From NCBI GenBank assembly GCA_963820055.1, contig CAWFYJ010000003.1, forward strand, positions 186,001 to 250,000: 64,000 nt of DNA. The letters are read 5' to 3'. Positions within the stretch are counted from its first letter, which is position 1; each line of letters starts with the position of its first letter. The notes under the pieces were generated by a model, which was not told where the DNA came from, searched no databases, and saw only the letters and a list, made by a program, of their open reading frames with translations. Positions 49,447 to 58,538 of the stretch are shown one piece after another. Source of the stretch: RHKX01 sp963820055. Lineage in GTDB: Bacteria; Actinomycetota; Thermoleophilia; Solirubrobacterales; 70-9. A program made the position numbers and the translations under genes.

Positions 49447-50577
49447 ATGCCGACCACAGTCCTGATCTCCGATCTCCACCTCGGCGCCAACTCCGCCAGC
49501 GACGTGCTGCGCCGGCCGGCGCTTCGCGAGCGCCTGCTCGAGGCGATCGCCGAGGCGGGCGCCGAACGGCTCGTGCTGCTCGGCGACACGGTCGAGCTCC
49601 GCGACGGGCCGCTCGGCGATTCGCTCGCCGTCTGCCGCGACTTCTTCACCGCGATCGGGGAGGCGTTCGCCGGAAACGAGGTCGTCCTCGTCCCCGGCAA
49701 TCACGACCACCGGCTGCTCGGCCCGTGGCTCGAGCGGGCCCGCGACGAGGAGCGGCCCGCCGCGCTCGACGAGATCGTCACCGAGCCCCACCCGGCCGTG
49801 CGCTCGATCGCCGACTGGCTCGGCGAGGCGAAGCTCGAGGTGCGCTACCCGGGGTTCTGGGTCCGCGACGACGTCTTCGCGACCCACGGCCACTACCTCG
49901 ACAGCCACGTCACCCTGCCGACGATCGAGCGGCTGTCGGTGGCGACCGTCGACCGGCTCGGCGGTACCCCGACCGGCCGCCGCGACAGCCCACACGACTA
50001 CGAGGAGGTCCATGCGCCCGTCTACGACCTGATCTTCAATCTCGCTCAGGGCGGTCGTGGGCTCGGCGCCGACGAGGACGGGCGCTCGCGGGCGATGCGG
50101 ATCTGGGAGTCGATCGGCGGCGCCTCCGGCAAGGCGCGGACCATGCGGGGAAGGCTGCTCGGATCGGCGGTCATCCCGGCCACGCTGCGCGGGCTCGAGC
50201 GCGCGGGCCTCGGCCGCTTCAATCGCGACTTCTCGATCAGCGAGATCGGCCGGGCCGGGGTCGAGGCGATGCACGTCGTCGTCGAGCGCCTGAACATCGA
50301 GGCCGACCACGTCGTCTTCGGCCACATCCACCGCCGCGGATCGCTCCCCGGTGACGACGGCGCGAACGGCTCGCCGCTCTGGACCCGCAACGGCACGACC
50401 CTTCACAACACCGGCAACTGGCTCTACACGGAGGCCCTGCTCGGACTCGCCGTCCCACAGAGCCCGTTCTGGCCGGGGTCGATGGTCGTCGTCGGCGAGA
50501 CCGGGCCGCCGGAGCTCGTCGAGGTGCTCGTCGATGTCGACCGCGAGGTCCTCGCCGGCCGCGCCGGGCCGCGATGA
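49447..50577 (+). CDS. Calcineurin-like metallophosphoesterase
   Basis: The 376-residue protein has the phosphoesterase metal motifs ISDLHLGA (about 6-13), LLGDTVEL, VPGNHDHRLL, FATHGHYLD and FGHIHRRG. The order is like that of LpxH-type enzymes, but a long middle segment is specific. No signal peptide is seen. The ATG at 49447 is preferred to the one six codons upstream. It overlaps the next gene by four bases. Confidence 0.9.
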   Translation: MPTTVLISDLHLGANSASDVLRRPALRERLLEAIAEAGAERLVLLGDTVELRDGPLGDSLAVCRDFFTAIGEAFAGNEVVLVPGNHDHRLLGPWLERARDEERPAALDEIVTEPHPAVRSIADWLGEAKLEVRYPGFWVRDDVFATHGHYLDSHVTLPTIERLSVATVDRLGGTPTGRRDSPHDYEEVHAPVYDLIFNLAQGGRGLGADEDGRSRAMRIWESIGGASGKARTMRGRLLGSAVIPATLRGLERAGLGRFNRDFSISEIGRAGVEAMHVVVERLNIEADHVVFGHIHRRGSLPGDDGANGSPLWTRNGTTLHNTGNWLYTEALLGLAVPQSPFWPGSMVVVGETGPPELVEVLVDVDREVLAGRAGPR

Positions 50578-51287
50578 GCCTAACCGTCGCCCCGGAGGTC
50601 CGCGAGCTGCTCAGCGACCCGCAGATCGAGGCCGTGGCCCGCCAGGTCGAGACCGGCGAGGCGCCATGCGTCCGCTGCGGGGAGCCGATCGACCCGGGGC
50701 TCGGCGGGACGAGCGTCGTCCTGATCGTCGACCCCGGGCCGCGCCGGGCGGCCGTCCGGGTCTCCCACGAGGGCTGCGGCCCGTCGATCGTCACCGAGGC
50801 CTCGCTGCCCGGGCCGGTCGCGGCGCGGCTCGCCGAACGGTGGGCCGCCTTCACGCTGCCGCGCGTTCCGCTCGTCGTCCTCCAGGCCGACGCCGCAGTC
50901 TGGACCGACGAGGATCGCCCGGCCCTGATGGCGATGCTCCGCGACCTCGGTTTCGACGACGCGCGTGAGGCCTTCGACTCCGATCTCTTCGCGACCGGCG
51001 TCGGCGCGCCGCCCGTGGCGCGGGGAATCGGCCTCGCCGCCGCCGGCGACGATCTCGAAGTCCGGCTCGCCGACGGGACGGGCCTCGAAGCTCTCCCAGG
51101 GCTGTTCGGCGGCGATTGGGCGGCGAGCGCCGAAGGGCTCGGCGGGGCGCTGCTCGCGATCGGCCCGACCCTCGGCCTGCCCGACAGCGGCGGCATCGGC
51201 TTCGACGAGCTCCTGCCCGTCCTCCTCGACCGGGCGATCGCGGCCTGGGTCGGCTTCGAGGCATCCGCGGAGCTCGCCGGCGCGTAG
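50574..51287 (+). CDS. Hypothetical protein with a CxxC...HxxC zinc-like site
   Basis: The 237-residue protein is not recognised. Near the N-terminus it has CVRCGEPIDPG (about residues 32-42) and then VSHEGCGPS, which together could hold one zinc. The remainder is a mixed alpha/beta region. It shares ATGA with the phosphoesterase gene, so the two are likely translated together and may work together. Confidence 0.75.
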   Translation: MSLTVAPEVRELLSDPQIEAVARQVETGEAPCVRCGEPIDPGLGGTSVVLIVDPGPRRAAVRVSHEGCGPSIVTEASLPGPVAARLAERWAAFTLPRVPLVVLQADAAVWTDEDRPALMAMLRDLGFDDAREAFDSDLFATGVGAPPVARGIGLAAAGDDLEVRLADGTGLEALPGLFGGDWAASAEGLGGALLAIGPTLGLPDSGGIGFDELLPVLLDRAIAAWVGFEASAELAGA

Positions 51288-51296
51288 CAGCAGACG

Positions 51297-51683
51297 ATGA
51301 GTCGCCTCGCCCGATCCGAGCTTCTACTGTTCGTCCTGCTCGGACTCCACACGATCGATCACGCGGTCAACCAGCCGGCCCGCGACGTTCCGGCCGGAAG
51401 CGGCCTGGTCGGGCTCGCCGGATTCACCCTCGTCGCCTTTGCGATCGTGCTCGCCCTGACCCGCAGCCGCTGGGCGCCCGCCGTCGGCGTCTTCGCCGGG
51501 GCCGGGACGGTCCTCGGCTTCGTCGTCATCCACCTGCCCGGCTTCGGCCCGCTCGCCGACCCGTTCACGGACTTCGACGCCAACGCGCTCTCATGGGCGC
51601 TGATAATCGCCCCGATCCTCGCGGCCGCCTGGGTGACGGTCGTCGCCGCAGCCGATCTGCGCCGGCCGCAGCCCGCCACCTGA
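51297..51683 (+). CDS. Small integral membrane protein
   Basis: The 128-residue protein has four hydrophobic helices (LLLFVLLGLHTIDHAV, GLAGFTLVAFAIVLALT, AVGVFAGAGTVLGFVVIHLPG, WALIIAPILAAAWVTVVAAA) and no recognised domain. The HTIDH and VIHLPGFGP segments put His residues in or near the membrane. It lies 9 bp after the previous gene, in one probable operon with it. Confidence 0.8.
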   Translation: MSRLARSELLLFVLLGLHTIDHAVNQPARDVPAGSGLVGLAGFTLVAFAIVLALTRSRWAPAVGVFAGAGTVLGFVVIHLPGFGPLADPFTDFDANALSWALIIAPILAAAWVTVVAAADLRRPQPAT

Positions 51684-51703
51684 CCGGCGCCGGGCCGGTC
51701 GCG

Positions 51704-52216
51704 CTACCCGTGGCGGTCGTTCTCGCCGGCGAGGAGACGCAGCGCGTGCGGCAGGGCTGGAGCGATCGCCTCGCCCGACTCGGCGATCGCCTTCGGGTTG
51801 CCCGGGAAGTTGACGATCAGCGTCCGGCCTCGGATCACTGCGACGTTGCGGGAGAGCATCCAATGCGGGGTGTGCTCGCGGGAGGCGAGGCGCATCGCCT
51901 CGGCGATCCCGGGCGCATCGCGGTCAGCGACGGCGCGAGTGGCCTCCGGGGTGACGTCGTCGGGAGCGAAGCCGGTCCCCCCGGTCGTCAGGACGAGGTC
52001 GCAGCCGAGCTCATCGCTGAAGTAGCGGAGCTGCTCCTCGACGAGGTCGCGCTCGTCGGCGATCAGGTCGCGGCCGACCACCTCGGCGCCGATCCCGGAC
52101 GCGAAGGCCGCGAGGCCGTCGCCGCTCAGGTCCTCCCCATCGCCGTCCGCCCGCGAGGTGCTGACGGTGAGGATCGCGGCTTTCGGCTGCCGGGCCGCTT
52201 CCGGTCCGTCAGCCAT
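51704..52216 (-). CDS. mog: Molybdopterin adenylyltransferase (Mog/MoaB type)
   Basis: Mog adenylylates molybdopterin before molybdate insertion. The 170-residue protein has the MoCF fold with AILTVSTSRADGDGEDLSG, LVLTTGGTGFAPDDVTPEA and LIVNFPGNPKA. The start at 52216 overlaps the moaC stop by 8 bp; two further ATGs at 52225 and 52234 are possible. It is the last gene of moeA-moaD/E-moaC-mog. Confidence 0.92.
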   Translation of the reverse strand: MADGPEAARQPKAAILTVSTSRADGDGEDLSGDGLAAFASGIGAEVVGRDLIADERDLVEEQLRYFSDELGCDLVLTTGGTGFAPDDVTPEATRAVADRDAPGIAEAMRLASREHTPHWMLSRNVAVIRGRTLIVNFPGNPKAIAESGEAIAPALPHALRLLAGENDRHG

Positions 52217-52718
52217 CGCCGGCATTCCACTCACCGCTCTTGCCGCCGCTCTTGTGGATGAGGCGAACGCGCTCGATCTCGACTCCGCGCTCGATCGCCT
52301 TGACCATGTCGTAGATCGTCAGGGCGGCGATCGACGCGGCCGCCATCGCCTCGATCTCGACGCCGGTGCGGCCGACGCAGCGGGCCTCGGCGGTCAGGAC
52401 GACCAGCCCTGCGGCGGCATCGACCTCGGCTCGGACGTCGACGAAGCTGAGCGGGATCGGGTGCGCGAGCGGGACGAGCGAGCCGGCCTGCTTGGCGGCG
52501 CCGATGCCGGCGATCCTGGCCGTCCCGAGGACGTCGCCCTTCGGCCCGTCGCCGGACTCGACGGCCCGCGCGGTCTCGGGCCGCATCCGGACGCGAGATT
52601 CGGCGACCGCGCGACGCTCGCTCTCCGGCTTGGCGCCGACGTCGACCATCCGCGCGGCGCCGTCGGGGCCGATGTGGGTCAGCCCGTGTGGCTCGCTCGG
52701 TCCGGTCAGCTCGCTCAT
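52209..52718 (-). CDS. moaC: Cyclic pyranopterin monophosphate synthase accessory protein MoaC
   Basis: MoaC makes cyclic pyranopterin monophosphate, the first molybdenum cofactor intermediate, after MoaA. The 169 residues show MVDVGAKPESERRAVAES, KQAGSLVPLAHPIPLS with the catalytic His, AEARCVGRTGVEIEAM and AIERGVEIERVRLIHKSGG. Start 52718 shares ATGA with the MoaD-MoaE fusion. A MoaA gene is not in the window. Confidence 0.95.
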   Translation of the reverse strand: MSELTGPSEPHGLTHIGPDGAARMVDVGAKPESERRAVAESRVRMRPETARAVESGDGPKGDVLGTARIAGIGAAKQAGSLVPLAHPIPLSFVDVRAEVDAAAGLVVLTAEARCVGRTGVEIEAMAAASIAALTIYDMVKAIERGVEIERVRLIHKSGGKSGEWNAGDG

Positions 52719-53371
52719 CCGGGCTTCACCCCCTCCACCCATCGGGCCTCGCCGCCCTCGATCTCCTGCTTCCAGATCGGTGCCTCGGCCTTGATCCGGT
52801 CGATCGCCTCGCGGGCTCCGGCGAACGCCTCGCCGCGATGCCCGGCGGCGACCGCGACGACGACGCTCGGCTCGCCGAGTGGGACGGTCCCCGTCCGGTG
52901 CTCGGCGGCGGCGGCCTCGAGGCCGTGGCGCTCGCAGCACTCGGCGAGGATCGATGCGATCCGCTCGGTTGCCATCTCGTCGTACGCCTCGTACTCGAGA
53001 CGCTCGACCACGCGGGTGACGCCCTGGAAGGTGACGATCGCGCCGGCCCGGTCGCGGACGACCCGACTCGAGATCGCCTCGACCGAAAGCGGCTCCGAAG
53101 TGACGCGGCTATGGATGTCGGGGGCGCCGCCGCTGACCGGTGGGATCAATGCGAGCTCGTCGCCGGCGACGAGGACCGTCTCCGGCGATGCGTAGTCGCG
53201 GTTGACGGCCATCGTCACCGAGAGGCGGTCGAGGACGCCCTCGAGCCCCGGCTCGTCGCCCAGCGCGTCGATCGCGTCGGCCACCGTGGCGCCGGGACCG
53301 AGCTCGATCTCGATCCGCTCGCGGCCGGCCCGCTCGCGCAGGATCGCGAACAGCCGGACGTCGACTCTCAT
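52715..53371 (-). CDS. moaX: Fused molybdopterin synthase MoaD-MoaE (MoaX type)
   Basis: The chain (218 residues from ATG 53371) starts with a MoaD ubiquitin-like domain (VDVRLFAILRERAG to LALIPPVSGG, about 1-80). It continues without a stop into MoaE: EPLSVEAISSRV, GAIVTFQGVTR, HRTGTVPLGEPSVVVAVAAGHR and PIWKQEIE with the catalytic Lys. MoaD must end in free Gly-Gly for thiocarboxylation; in this chain Gly-Gly is internal. Mycobacterium tuberculosis MoaX is fused likewise and is cleaved after Gly-Gly. GGAGGT lies 3 bases before the chosen ATG; GTG 53404 is an alternative. Confidence 0.92.
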   Translation of the reverse strand: MRVDVRLFAILRERAGRERIEIELGPGATVADAIDALGDEPGLEGVLDRLSVTMAVNRDYASPETVLVAGDELALIPPVSGGAPDIHSRVTSEPLSVEAISSRVVRDRAGAIVTFQGVTRVVERLEYEAYDEMATERIASILAECCERHGLEAAAAEHRTGTVPLGEPSVVVAVAAGHRGEAFAGAREAIDRIKAEAPIWKQEIEGGEARWVEGVKPG

Positions 53372-53400
53372 GACCTCCATCGTCCCGAGGCTAGCGCCGT

Positions 53401-54612
53401 TCACCGCAGCAGCTCGACGCGGAGCTCGGTTCCGGCCTCGAGCTCGACGATGTCGGCGGGCGCGAAGGCCAGGCCGTCGGCGCCGAGCATCGAGGTGAGC
53501 ACGTGCGATCCCTGCGGGCCGGTCGGCGTGATCTCCCAGCCCGACGGTCCGGCGGCGAGCCGGACGCGGATCGCCTCGGCGCGCCCGCGGACCTTCGAGT
53601 AGGCGCTCGTCAGTCGTGCCGTCAGCGCCCGGGCCGACGGATCGGCCCCCTGCATCGCGAGCAGCGCCGGACGGGCGAAGAGGGCGAACGTGACCATCGC
53701 CGAGACCGGGTTGCCGGGCAGCCCGAAGACGAGGGCGCCGGTCGGGGCGACGCCGAAGTAGGTCGGCTTGCCGGGCCGCAGCGAAACCCCCCAGAAGACC
53801 TGTTCGACCCCGAGCGATTCGAGGGCCGGGCGGACGTGGTCGTGCTCGCCGACCGACACTCCGCCGCAGACGACGAGCACGTCTCCGGCAAGGCCGCGCT
53901 CGATCGCCGCTGCCGTCGTCCCGCGGTCGTCGCCGATCACCTCCGTGAAGTCGACCTCGGCGCCGGCGTCGCGGGCGAGCGGCGGCACCGCGTACGCGTT
54001 CGAGTCGTGGATCTGTCCCGGTCCGAGCTCGCGGTCGGGCTCGACCAGCTCGTCGCCGGTCAGCAGCACCGCGACCCGCGGCCGGCGCGCGCAGGCGACC
54101 TCGGCGACACCTCCGGCGGCGAGCGCACCGAGCTCCGCGCCGCCGAGCAGCGCTCCGGCGCCCACGAGCGGATCGCCCGAGCGGACGTCCTCGCCGGCCC
54201 TGCGGACGGCCGTTCCGGCACCGACCTCGGTGAGGACAGCGACCGCGTCGCCGCGGCGTTCGGTGTCCTCGACCCGGACCACGGCATCGGCGCCGCCGGG
54301 AAGCATCGCGCCTGTCGAGATCGCAATCGCCTCGCCACCGCGCAGCGAAACCCCGGCCGGGTGGCCGGCGCGGGACTCACCCGCGATCCGGAGCTCCTGC
54401 GGCGAATCGGGTCCGGCGCCGGCGGTTTCCGCCGCGAGAACCGCGTAGCCGTCCATCGCGGAGTTGTCGAAACCGGGAACGTCGACCCGCGAGCTCTCGT
54501 CCGCGGCCAGCCGTCGGCCCTCGGCGGCCCGCAGCGCCACGTTCTCGACGCCGGTCGGCACGATCCGGTCGAGGACCAGCGACCGCGCGGTCTCGATGTC
54601 GGTCAGCGGCAT
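53401..54612 (-). CDS. moeA: Molybdopterin molybdenumtransferase MoeA
   Basis: MoeA inserts molybdate into adenylylated molybdopterin. The 403-residue protein has the MoeA domains in order: DVPGFDNSAMDGYAVLAAE, the central MoCF domain with LLTGDELVEP, VVCGGVSVGEHDHVRPAL, then FGLPGNPVSAMVTF and the C-terminal barrel. The start at 54612 faces mobA across 37 bp. Longer frames upstream read antisense to mobA. Confidence 0.95.
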   Translation of the reverse strand: MPLTDIETARSLVLDRIVPTGVENVALRAAEGRRLAADESSRVDVPGFDNSAMDGYAVLAAETAGAGPDSPQELRIAGESRAGHPAGVSLRGGEAIAISTGAMLPGGADAVVRVEDTERRGDAVAVLTEVGAGTAVRRAGEDVRSGDPLVGAGALLGGAELGALAAGGVAEVACARRPRVAVLLTGDELVEPDRELGPGQIHDSNAYAVPPLARDAGAEVDFTEVIGDDRGTTAAAIERGLAGDVLVVCGGVSVGEHDHVRPALESLGVEQVFWGVSLRPGKPTYFGVAPTGALVFGLPGNPVSAMVTFALFARPALLAMQGADPSARALTARLTSAYSKVRGRAEAIRVRLAAGPSGWEITPTGPQGSHVLTSMLGADGLAFAPADIVELEAGTELRVELLR

Positions 54613-54649
54613 CGCCGGATCATCGCCGATCGATGGGAAACTAGCGGCG

Positions 54650-55255
54650 ATGAGGGCTGAGCACGCGGCGATCCTGGCGGGTGGGCGGAGCACCCGTATG
54701 GGCCGTCCGAAGGCCGCCGTCGAGCTGGCCGGCCGACCACTCATCGCCCATCCGATCGCCGCCGCCCGCGCCGCTGGGCTGGTGCCGTTCGTCGTCGCCA
54801 AGGACGGCTCCGAGCTCCCGGCCCTCGACTGCGAGCTCGTGACGGAGCCGGAGGAGCCGACCCACCCGCTGACCGGAATCATCGCCGCGCTCGAGCATCT
54901 CGATGCGCCGGTCGTCGTCCTCGCCTGTGACATGCCGCTCGTGCCCCCGGCGCTGATCGCTGAGCTCGCCGGCCGGGAGGGCGACCTGGTACTCCCCGCC
55001 GACCCGCGCCCGCAGCCGCTGATCGCCCGCTACGCGCCGGCACTCCTGCCTCGCCTGCGGTCGGGGCTGCTGATGGACGAGCCCCTTAACCGGCTCGCCG
55101 CCGAGCTCGGCGCGGAGGTGATCGCGCGGTCGGAGCTGGAGGGCTTCGGCGACCCCGCCGAGATCCTCGCCAATGTCAACGACCCGGACGGGCTCGCCCG
55201 GATCGCCCGATTGCACGGCGACGACGGGGGAAGCACCTCGGCTGCCGCCGGCTGA
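54650..55255 (+). CDS. mobA: Molybdenum cofactor guanylyltransferase MobA-like
   Basis: The 201-residue nucleotidyltransferase has the GTP-binding motif AILAGGRSTRMGRPKA (about 7-22), ACDMPLVPPAL with the metal-binding Asp, and a late ANVNDPDGLA. It makes bis-MGD precursors for enzymes such as formate dehydrogenase, consistent with fdhD following it. The ATG at 54650 is preferred since residues before it are antisense to moeA. Confidence 0.9.
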   Translation: MRAEHAAILAGGRSTRMGRPKAAVELAGRPLIAHPIAAARAAGLVPFVVAKDGSELPALDCELVTEPEEPTHPLTGIIAALEHLDAPVVVLACDMPLVPPALIAELAGREGDLVLPADPRPQPLIARYAPALLPRLRSGLLMDEPLNRLAAELGAEVIARSELEGFGDPAEILANVNDPDGLARIARLHGDDGGSTSAAAG

Positions 55256-55282
55256 TTGCCGGCCCGCCTACGCTCACCAGCC

Positions 55283-56035
55283 ATGGACCCCCGGATGCAC
55301 AAGCGCGTCAGCCACGACGGTCGCGAGGACGACGTCGCCGTCGAGGAGCCGCTCGAGATCCGGGTCGACGGTGCGGCGATCGCGGTGACGATGCGGACGC
55401 CGGGCAACGACGAGGAGCTCGCGCTCGGGTTCCTCCACGGTGAGGGGCTGATCCACGGAGCCCGCGAGTGCGGCCCCCCGGAGGACCTCGAGGCCAACAC
55501 GGTCGAGGTCGCCGGGCCGCTCGACGGCGACCCCGGCGACCGCAGCTTCTACACGTCGTCCTCGTGCGGTGTCTGCGGCAAGGGATCGATCGAGCAGGTC
55601 GCCGTCGACGCCCCGCTCGCGACGCCGGGCCCGGAGGTCTCCCGCGACCTTCTCGCGGCGCTCCCCGAGCACCTCACCCAGCCCGCCTTCGAGCTGACCG
55701 GCGGGTTCCATGCGACCGGCCTCTTCGACGCCGAGGGGAATGCCCTGATCGCCCGCGAGGACGTCGGGCGCCACAACGCGATGGACAAGGTCATCGGCCG
55801 GGCGCTCCTCGACGGCCTGATGCCGCTCGGCGACCTGATCCTCTGCGTCAGCGGCAGGGTCGCCTTCGAGCTCGTCCAGAAGGCGGCCGTGGCCGGATGC
55901 CCGGTGCTGGTCGGCGTCGGCGCCCCGACGTCGCTGGCGATCGAGCTGGCCGCCGACCGCGGCATGACCCTCGCCGGCTTCGCCCGGGGCGGCTCGGTGA
56001 ACGTCTACACCGGCGCCGAGCGGGTGAGCGGCTAG
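55283..56035 (+). CDS. fdhD: Formate dehydrogenase sulfurtransferase FdhD
   Basis: FdhD passes sulfur from a cysteine desulfurase to the molybdenum cofactor of formate dehydrogenase. From ATG 55283 the protein is 250 residues. It has EELALGFLHGEGLI, the CxxC site SSSCGVCGKGSIE (about 100-112), GGFHATGLFD, REDVGRHNAMDKVIG and SGRVAFELVQKAA. Its stop shares a CTAG tetranucleotide with the convergent rpiB gene. No formate dehydrogenase is in the window. Confidence 0.94.
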   Translation: MDPRMHKRVSHDGREDDVAVEEPLEIRVDGAAIAVTMRTPGNDEELALGFLHGEGLIHGARECGPPEDLEANTVEVAGPLDGDPGDRSFYTSSSCGVCGKGSIEQVAVDAPLATPGPEVSRDLLAALPEHLTQPAFELTGGFHATGLFDAEGNALIAREDVGRHNAMDKVIGRALLDGLMPLGDLILCVSGRVAFELVQKAAVAGCPVLVGVGAPTSLAIELAADRGMTLAGFARGGSVNVYTGAERVSG

Positions 56036-56496
56036 AGCTGGGCGTCGAGGCCGTCGCGCTCGATCGCGTCGACCTTGGCGAGGCGCCGGACGTGGCGCTC
56101 CTCGCCGCTGAAGACGGCGTTGGCGAAGGCGGCGACGAGCTCACTGGCGATCTCCGGCCCGATCACGCGGGCACCGAGAGCGAGGACGTTGCAGTTGTCG
56201 TGTTCAACGCACTGGGCGGCCGTGTACGTGTCGTGGGCCATCGCGGCGCGGATCCCCTCGACCTTCGTAGCCGCGACGGCGACGCCTGCCCCGGAGCCGC
56301 AGACGAGAATTCCGCGCTCGGCATCACCGGAGCGGATCGCCCTGACGACGGCAAGCGCGAAGTTGGGGTAGTCGTCGGCCGGATCGAGCTCGACGGCACC
56401 GAGGTCGACGGGGACGTGGCCGTCGGTCTCGAGGGCGTCGAAGACGGTCTGCCGCAGCGGAAGCCCGCCGTGGTCGAAGCCGCAGGCGAACCTCAC
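56032..56496 (-). CDS. rpiB: Ribose 5-phosphate isomerase B-like (LacA/RpiB family)
   Basis: The 154-residue protein begins at a GTG that overlaps the transketolase stop (GTGA). It has FACGFDHGGLPLR (phosphate loop), DLGAVELDPADDYPNFA, GILVCGSGAGVAVAATKVEG with the catalytic Cys, and HDNCNVLALGARVIG. RpiB interconverts ribose 5-phosphate and ribulose 5-phosphate. Its pairing with transketolase supports a pentose phosphate role. Confidence 0.9.
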   Translation of the reverse strand: MRFACGFDHGGLPLRQTVFDALETDGHVPVDLGAVELDPADDYPNFALAVVRAIRSGDAERGILVCGSGAGVAVAATKVEGIRAAMAHDTYTAAQCVEHDNCNVLALGARVIGPEIASELVAAFANAVFSGEERHVRRLAKVDAIERDGLDAQL

Positions 56497-58538
56497 GAGC
56501 CGTCCCCGATCACGTTGCGGGCGTGTCCGGCGACGTCCTCGGCGGTCATGTGGAAGCCCTTGAAGACGTCCGCCGCCGGTGCCGAGGCCCCGAAGTGGTC
56601 GATCCCGACCGCGTAGCCGCGGGGGCCGACCCACCGATCCCAGCCGAACGTCGTGCCAGCCTCGACCGATACCCGCCCCGTCACGGCGGGCGGCAGCACC
56701 TGGTCGCGGTATTCCTGCTCCTGCTTGTCGAACCGGGTCATGCTCGGCATCGACACGACGCGGACGGCGGTACCGTCGGCGGCGAGCAGGTCGGCGGCCT
56801 CGAGGCAGAGCGAGACCTCCGAGCCGGTCCCGATCAGGATCAGGTCGGGCTCGCCTTCGGAGTCGCGGAGGACGTAGGCGCCGCGCTCGATCGCATCGTC
56901 GGGGATCGCGTCCGGATCGAGGATCGGAAGCTTCTGGCGACTCAGCGCGAGCGCCGTCGGGTTGTGCTCGGTCCCGAGCAGCCAGTGCCATGCCTGCACC
57001 GTCTCGTTGGCGTCGGCCGGCCTGATGACCTCGAGATTGGGCATCGCCCGCAGCGCGGCGACCTGCTCGATCGGCTGGTGCGTCGGCCCGTCCTCGCCGA
57101 CTCCGATCGAGTCGTGGGTGAAGACGAAGATCGAAGGGATCTCCATGATCGCCGCGAGCCGGATCGCGCCGCGCATGTAGTCGCTGAAGACGAGGAACGT
57201 CGCTCCATACGCCCGCAGGCCCTCGATCGTCATCGCGTTGACGATCGCGCCCATCGCATGCTCGCGGATGCCGAAGTGGAGGTTGCGGCCGCCGAAGTCG
57301 TGGCGGCGAACGCTCGGGTAGTCGTCGAGGTTCGTCGACGTCGACGGGGCGAGGTCGGCGGCGCCGCCGATCAGCTCCGGGACATCCGGAGCCAGCCAGT
57401 TGAGCGCCTTCCCCGAGGCGGCACGGGTCGCAACCGGGTCGTCGCCGGCGGCGAACTTCGGGCCCGCCGAGATCGGCGGCAGCTTCGGCTCGTGGCGGCG
57501 GGTGATCCGCAGGAACTCGTCGGCGAGATCGCGGTGCTCGCCCGCGTAAGCCTCGAACCGCTCGTCCCACTCGGCCTCGGCGGCCTCGCCGCGCTCCCTG
57601 ACTCCGGCGAACAGCTCGTAGACCTCGTCCGGGACCGTGAACGGCTCCTCGTACGGCCAGTCGAGGGCCTCCTTGGTCAGCTTGATCTCATCCTCGCCGA
57701 GCGGCGAGCCGTGAGCGGAGGCGGTGTCCTGCTTGTTGGGGCTGCCGAAGCCGATGTGCGAGGGCAGGATGATCAGCGACGGCCGGTCGGTGACCGACTT
57801 CGCCTCCTCGAGCGCCGCCTTGATCCGCTCCATAGGCGAGTTGATCTCGAGCTCATGAACCGACCAGCCGTAGGACTCGAACCGCTTGCCGACGTCGTCG
57901 TGGTAGGCGAGGTCGGTCGGGCCCTCGATCGTGATCGAGTTGTCGTCGTAGATCCCGATCAGCTTGCCGAGGCCGAGGTAGCCGGCGAGGGATGCGGCCT
58001 CGCTGGAGATCCCCTCCTCCATGTCGCCGTCGCCGGCGATGAAGAACGTGTTGTGGTCGACGATCTCCTGCGAGGGCCGATTGAACGTGGCCGCGAGGTG
58101 GGCCTCCGAGAGCGCGAAGCCGACGGCGTTCGCGACACCTTGGCCGAGCGGGCCGGTCGAGACCTCGACGCCGACGGTGTGACGGAACTCCGGGTGGCCG
58201 GGCGTCCGGCTCTGCCACTGCCGGAACTGCTTGATGTCGTCGAGCGTGAGGTCGTAGCCGCTCAGGTGTAGGCATGCGTACTGGAGCATGCAGGCGTGGC
58301 CGGCGCTGAGGATGAAGCGATCGCGGTTGTGCCAGTGCGGGTTGGCCGGGTTGTGGTGCATGACCTGCGAATAGAGGACGTAGCCGAGCGGCGCCAGGCC
58401 CATCGGCGTGCCGGGATGGCCCGAGTTGGCCTTCTGGACCGCATCCATCGCAAGCGTCCGGATCGTGTTGATCGCGAGCTCGTCGAGCTCGGTCGTCCCC
58501 TGGTCGTGCGCGGATCCCGGCTTGACTTCGTCGGTCAT
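56493..58538 (-). CDS. tkt: Transketolase
   Basis: The 681-residue enzyme starts at 58538 and has KANSGHPGTPMGLAPLGY, STGPLGQGVANAVG, the thiamine-diphosphate motif FIAGDGDMEEGISSEAASLAG with the NSIT segment downstream (DDNSITIEG), FTHDSIGVGEDGPTHQP and SVEAGTTFGWDRWVG. Family length is usual. It overlaps the ROK kinase and rpiB by 4 bp each, making a tight ROK-tkt-rpiB operon. The larger in-frame extension upstream is antisense-like and rejected. Confidence 0.96.
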   Translation of the reverse strand: MTDEVKPGSAHDQGTTELDELAINTIRTLAMDAVQKANSGHPGTPMGLAPLGYVLYSQVMHHNPANPHWHNRDRFILSAGHACMLQYACLHLSGYDLTLDDIKQFRQWQSRTPGHPEFRHTVGVEVSTGPLGQGVANAVGFALSEAHLAATFNRPSQEIVDHNTFFIAGDGDMEEGISSEAASLAGYLGLGKLIGIYDDNSITIEGPTDLAYHDDVGKRFESYGWSVHELEINSPMERIKAALEEAKSVTDRPSLIILPSHIGFGSPNKQDTASAHGSPLGEDEIKLTKEALDWPYEEPFTVPDEVYELFAGVRERGEAAEAEWDERFEAYAGEHRDLADEFLRITRRHEPKLPPISAGPKFAAGDDPVATRAASGKALNWLAPDVPELIGGAADLAPSTSTNLDDYPSVRRHDFGGRNLHFGIREHAMGAIVNAMTIEGLRAYGATFLVFSDYMRGAIRLAAIMEIPSIFVFTHDSIGVGEDGPTHQPIEQVAALRAMPNLEVIRPADANETVQAWHWLLGTEHNPTALALSRQKLPILDPDAIPDDAIERGAYVLRDSEGEPDLILIGTGSEVSLCLEAADLLAADGTAVRVVSMPSMTRFDKQEQEYRDQVLPPAVTGRVSVEAGTTFGWDRWVGPRGYAVGIDHFGASAPAADVFKGFHMTAEDVAGHARNVIGDGS

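Noticed and set aside
56497..57570. Extension of RpiB upstream
   Set aside because: Runs through the transketolase gene in another frame; GTG 56496 gives the standard RpiB length.
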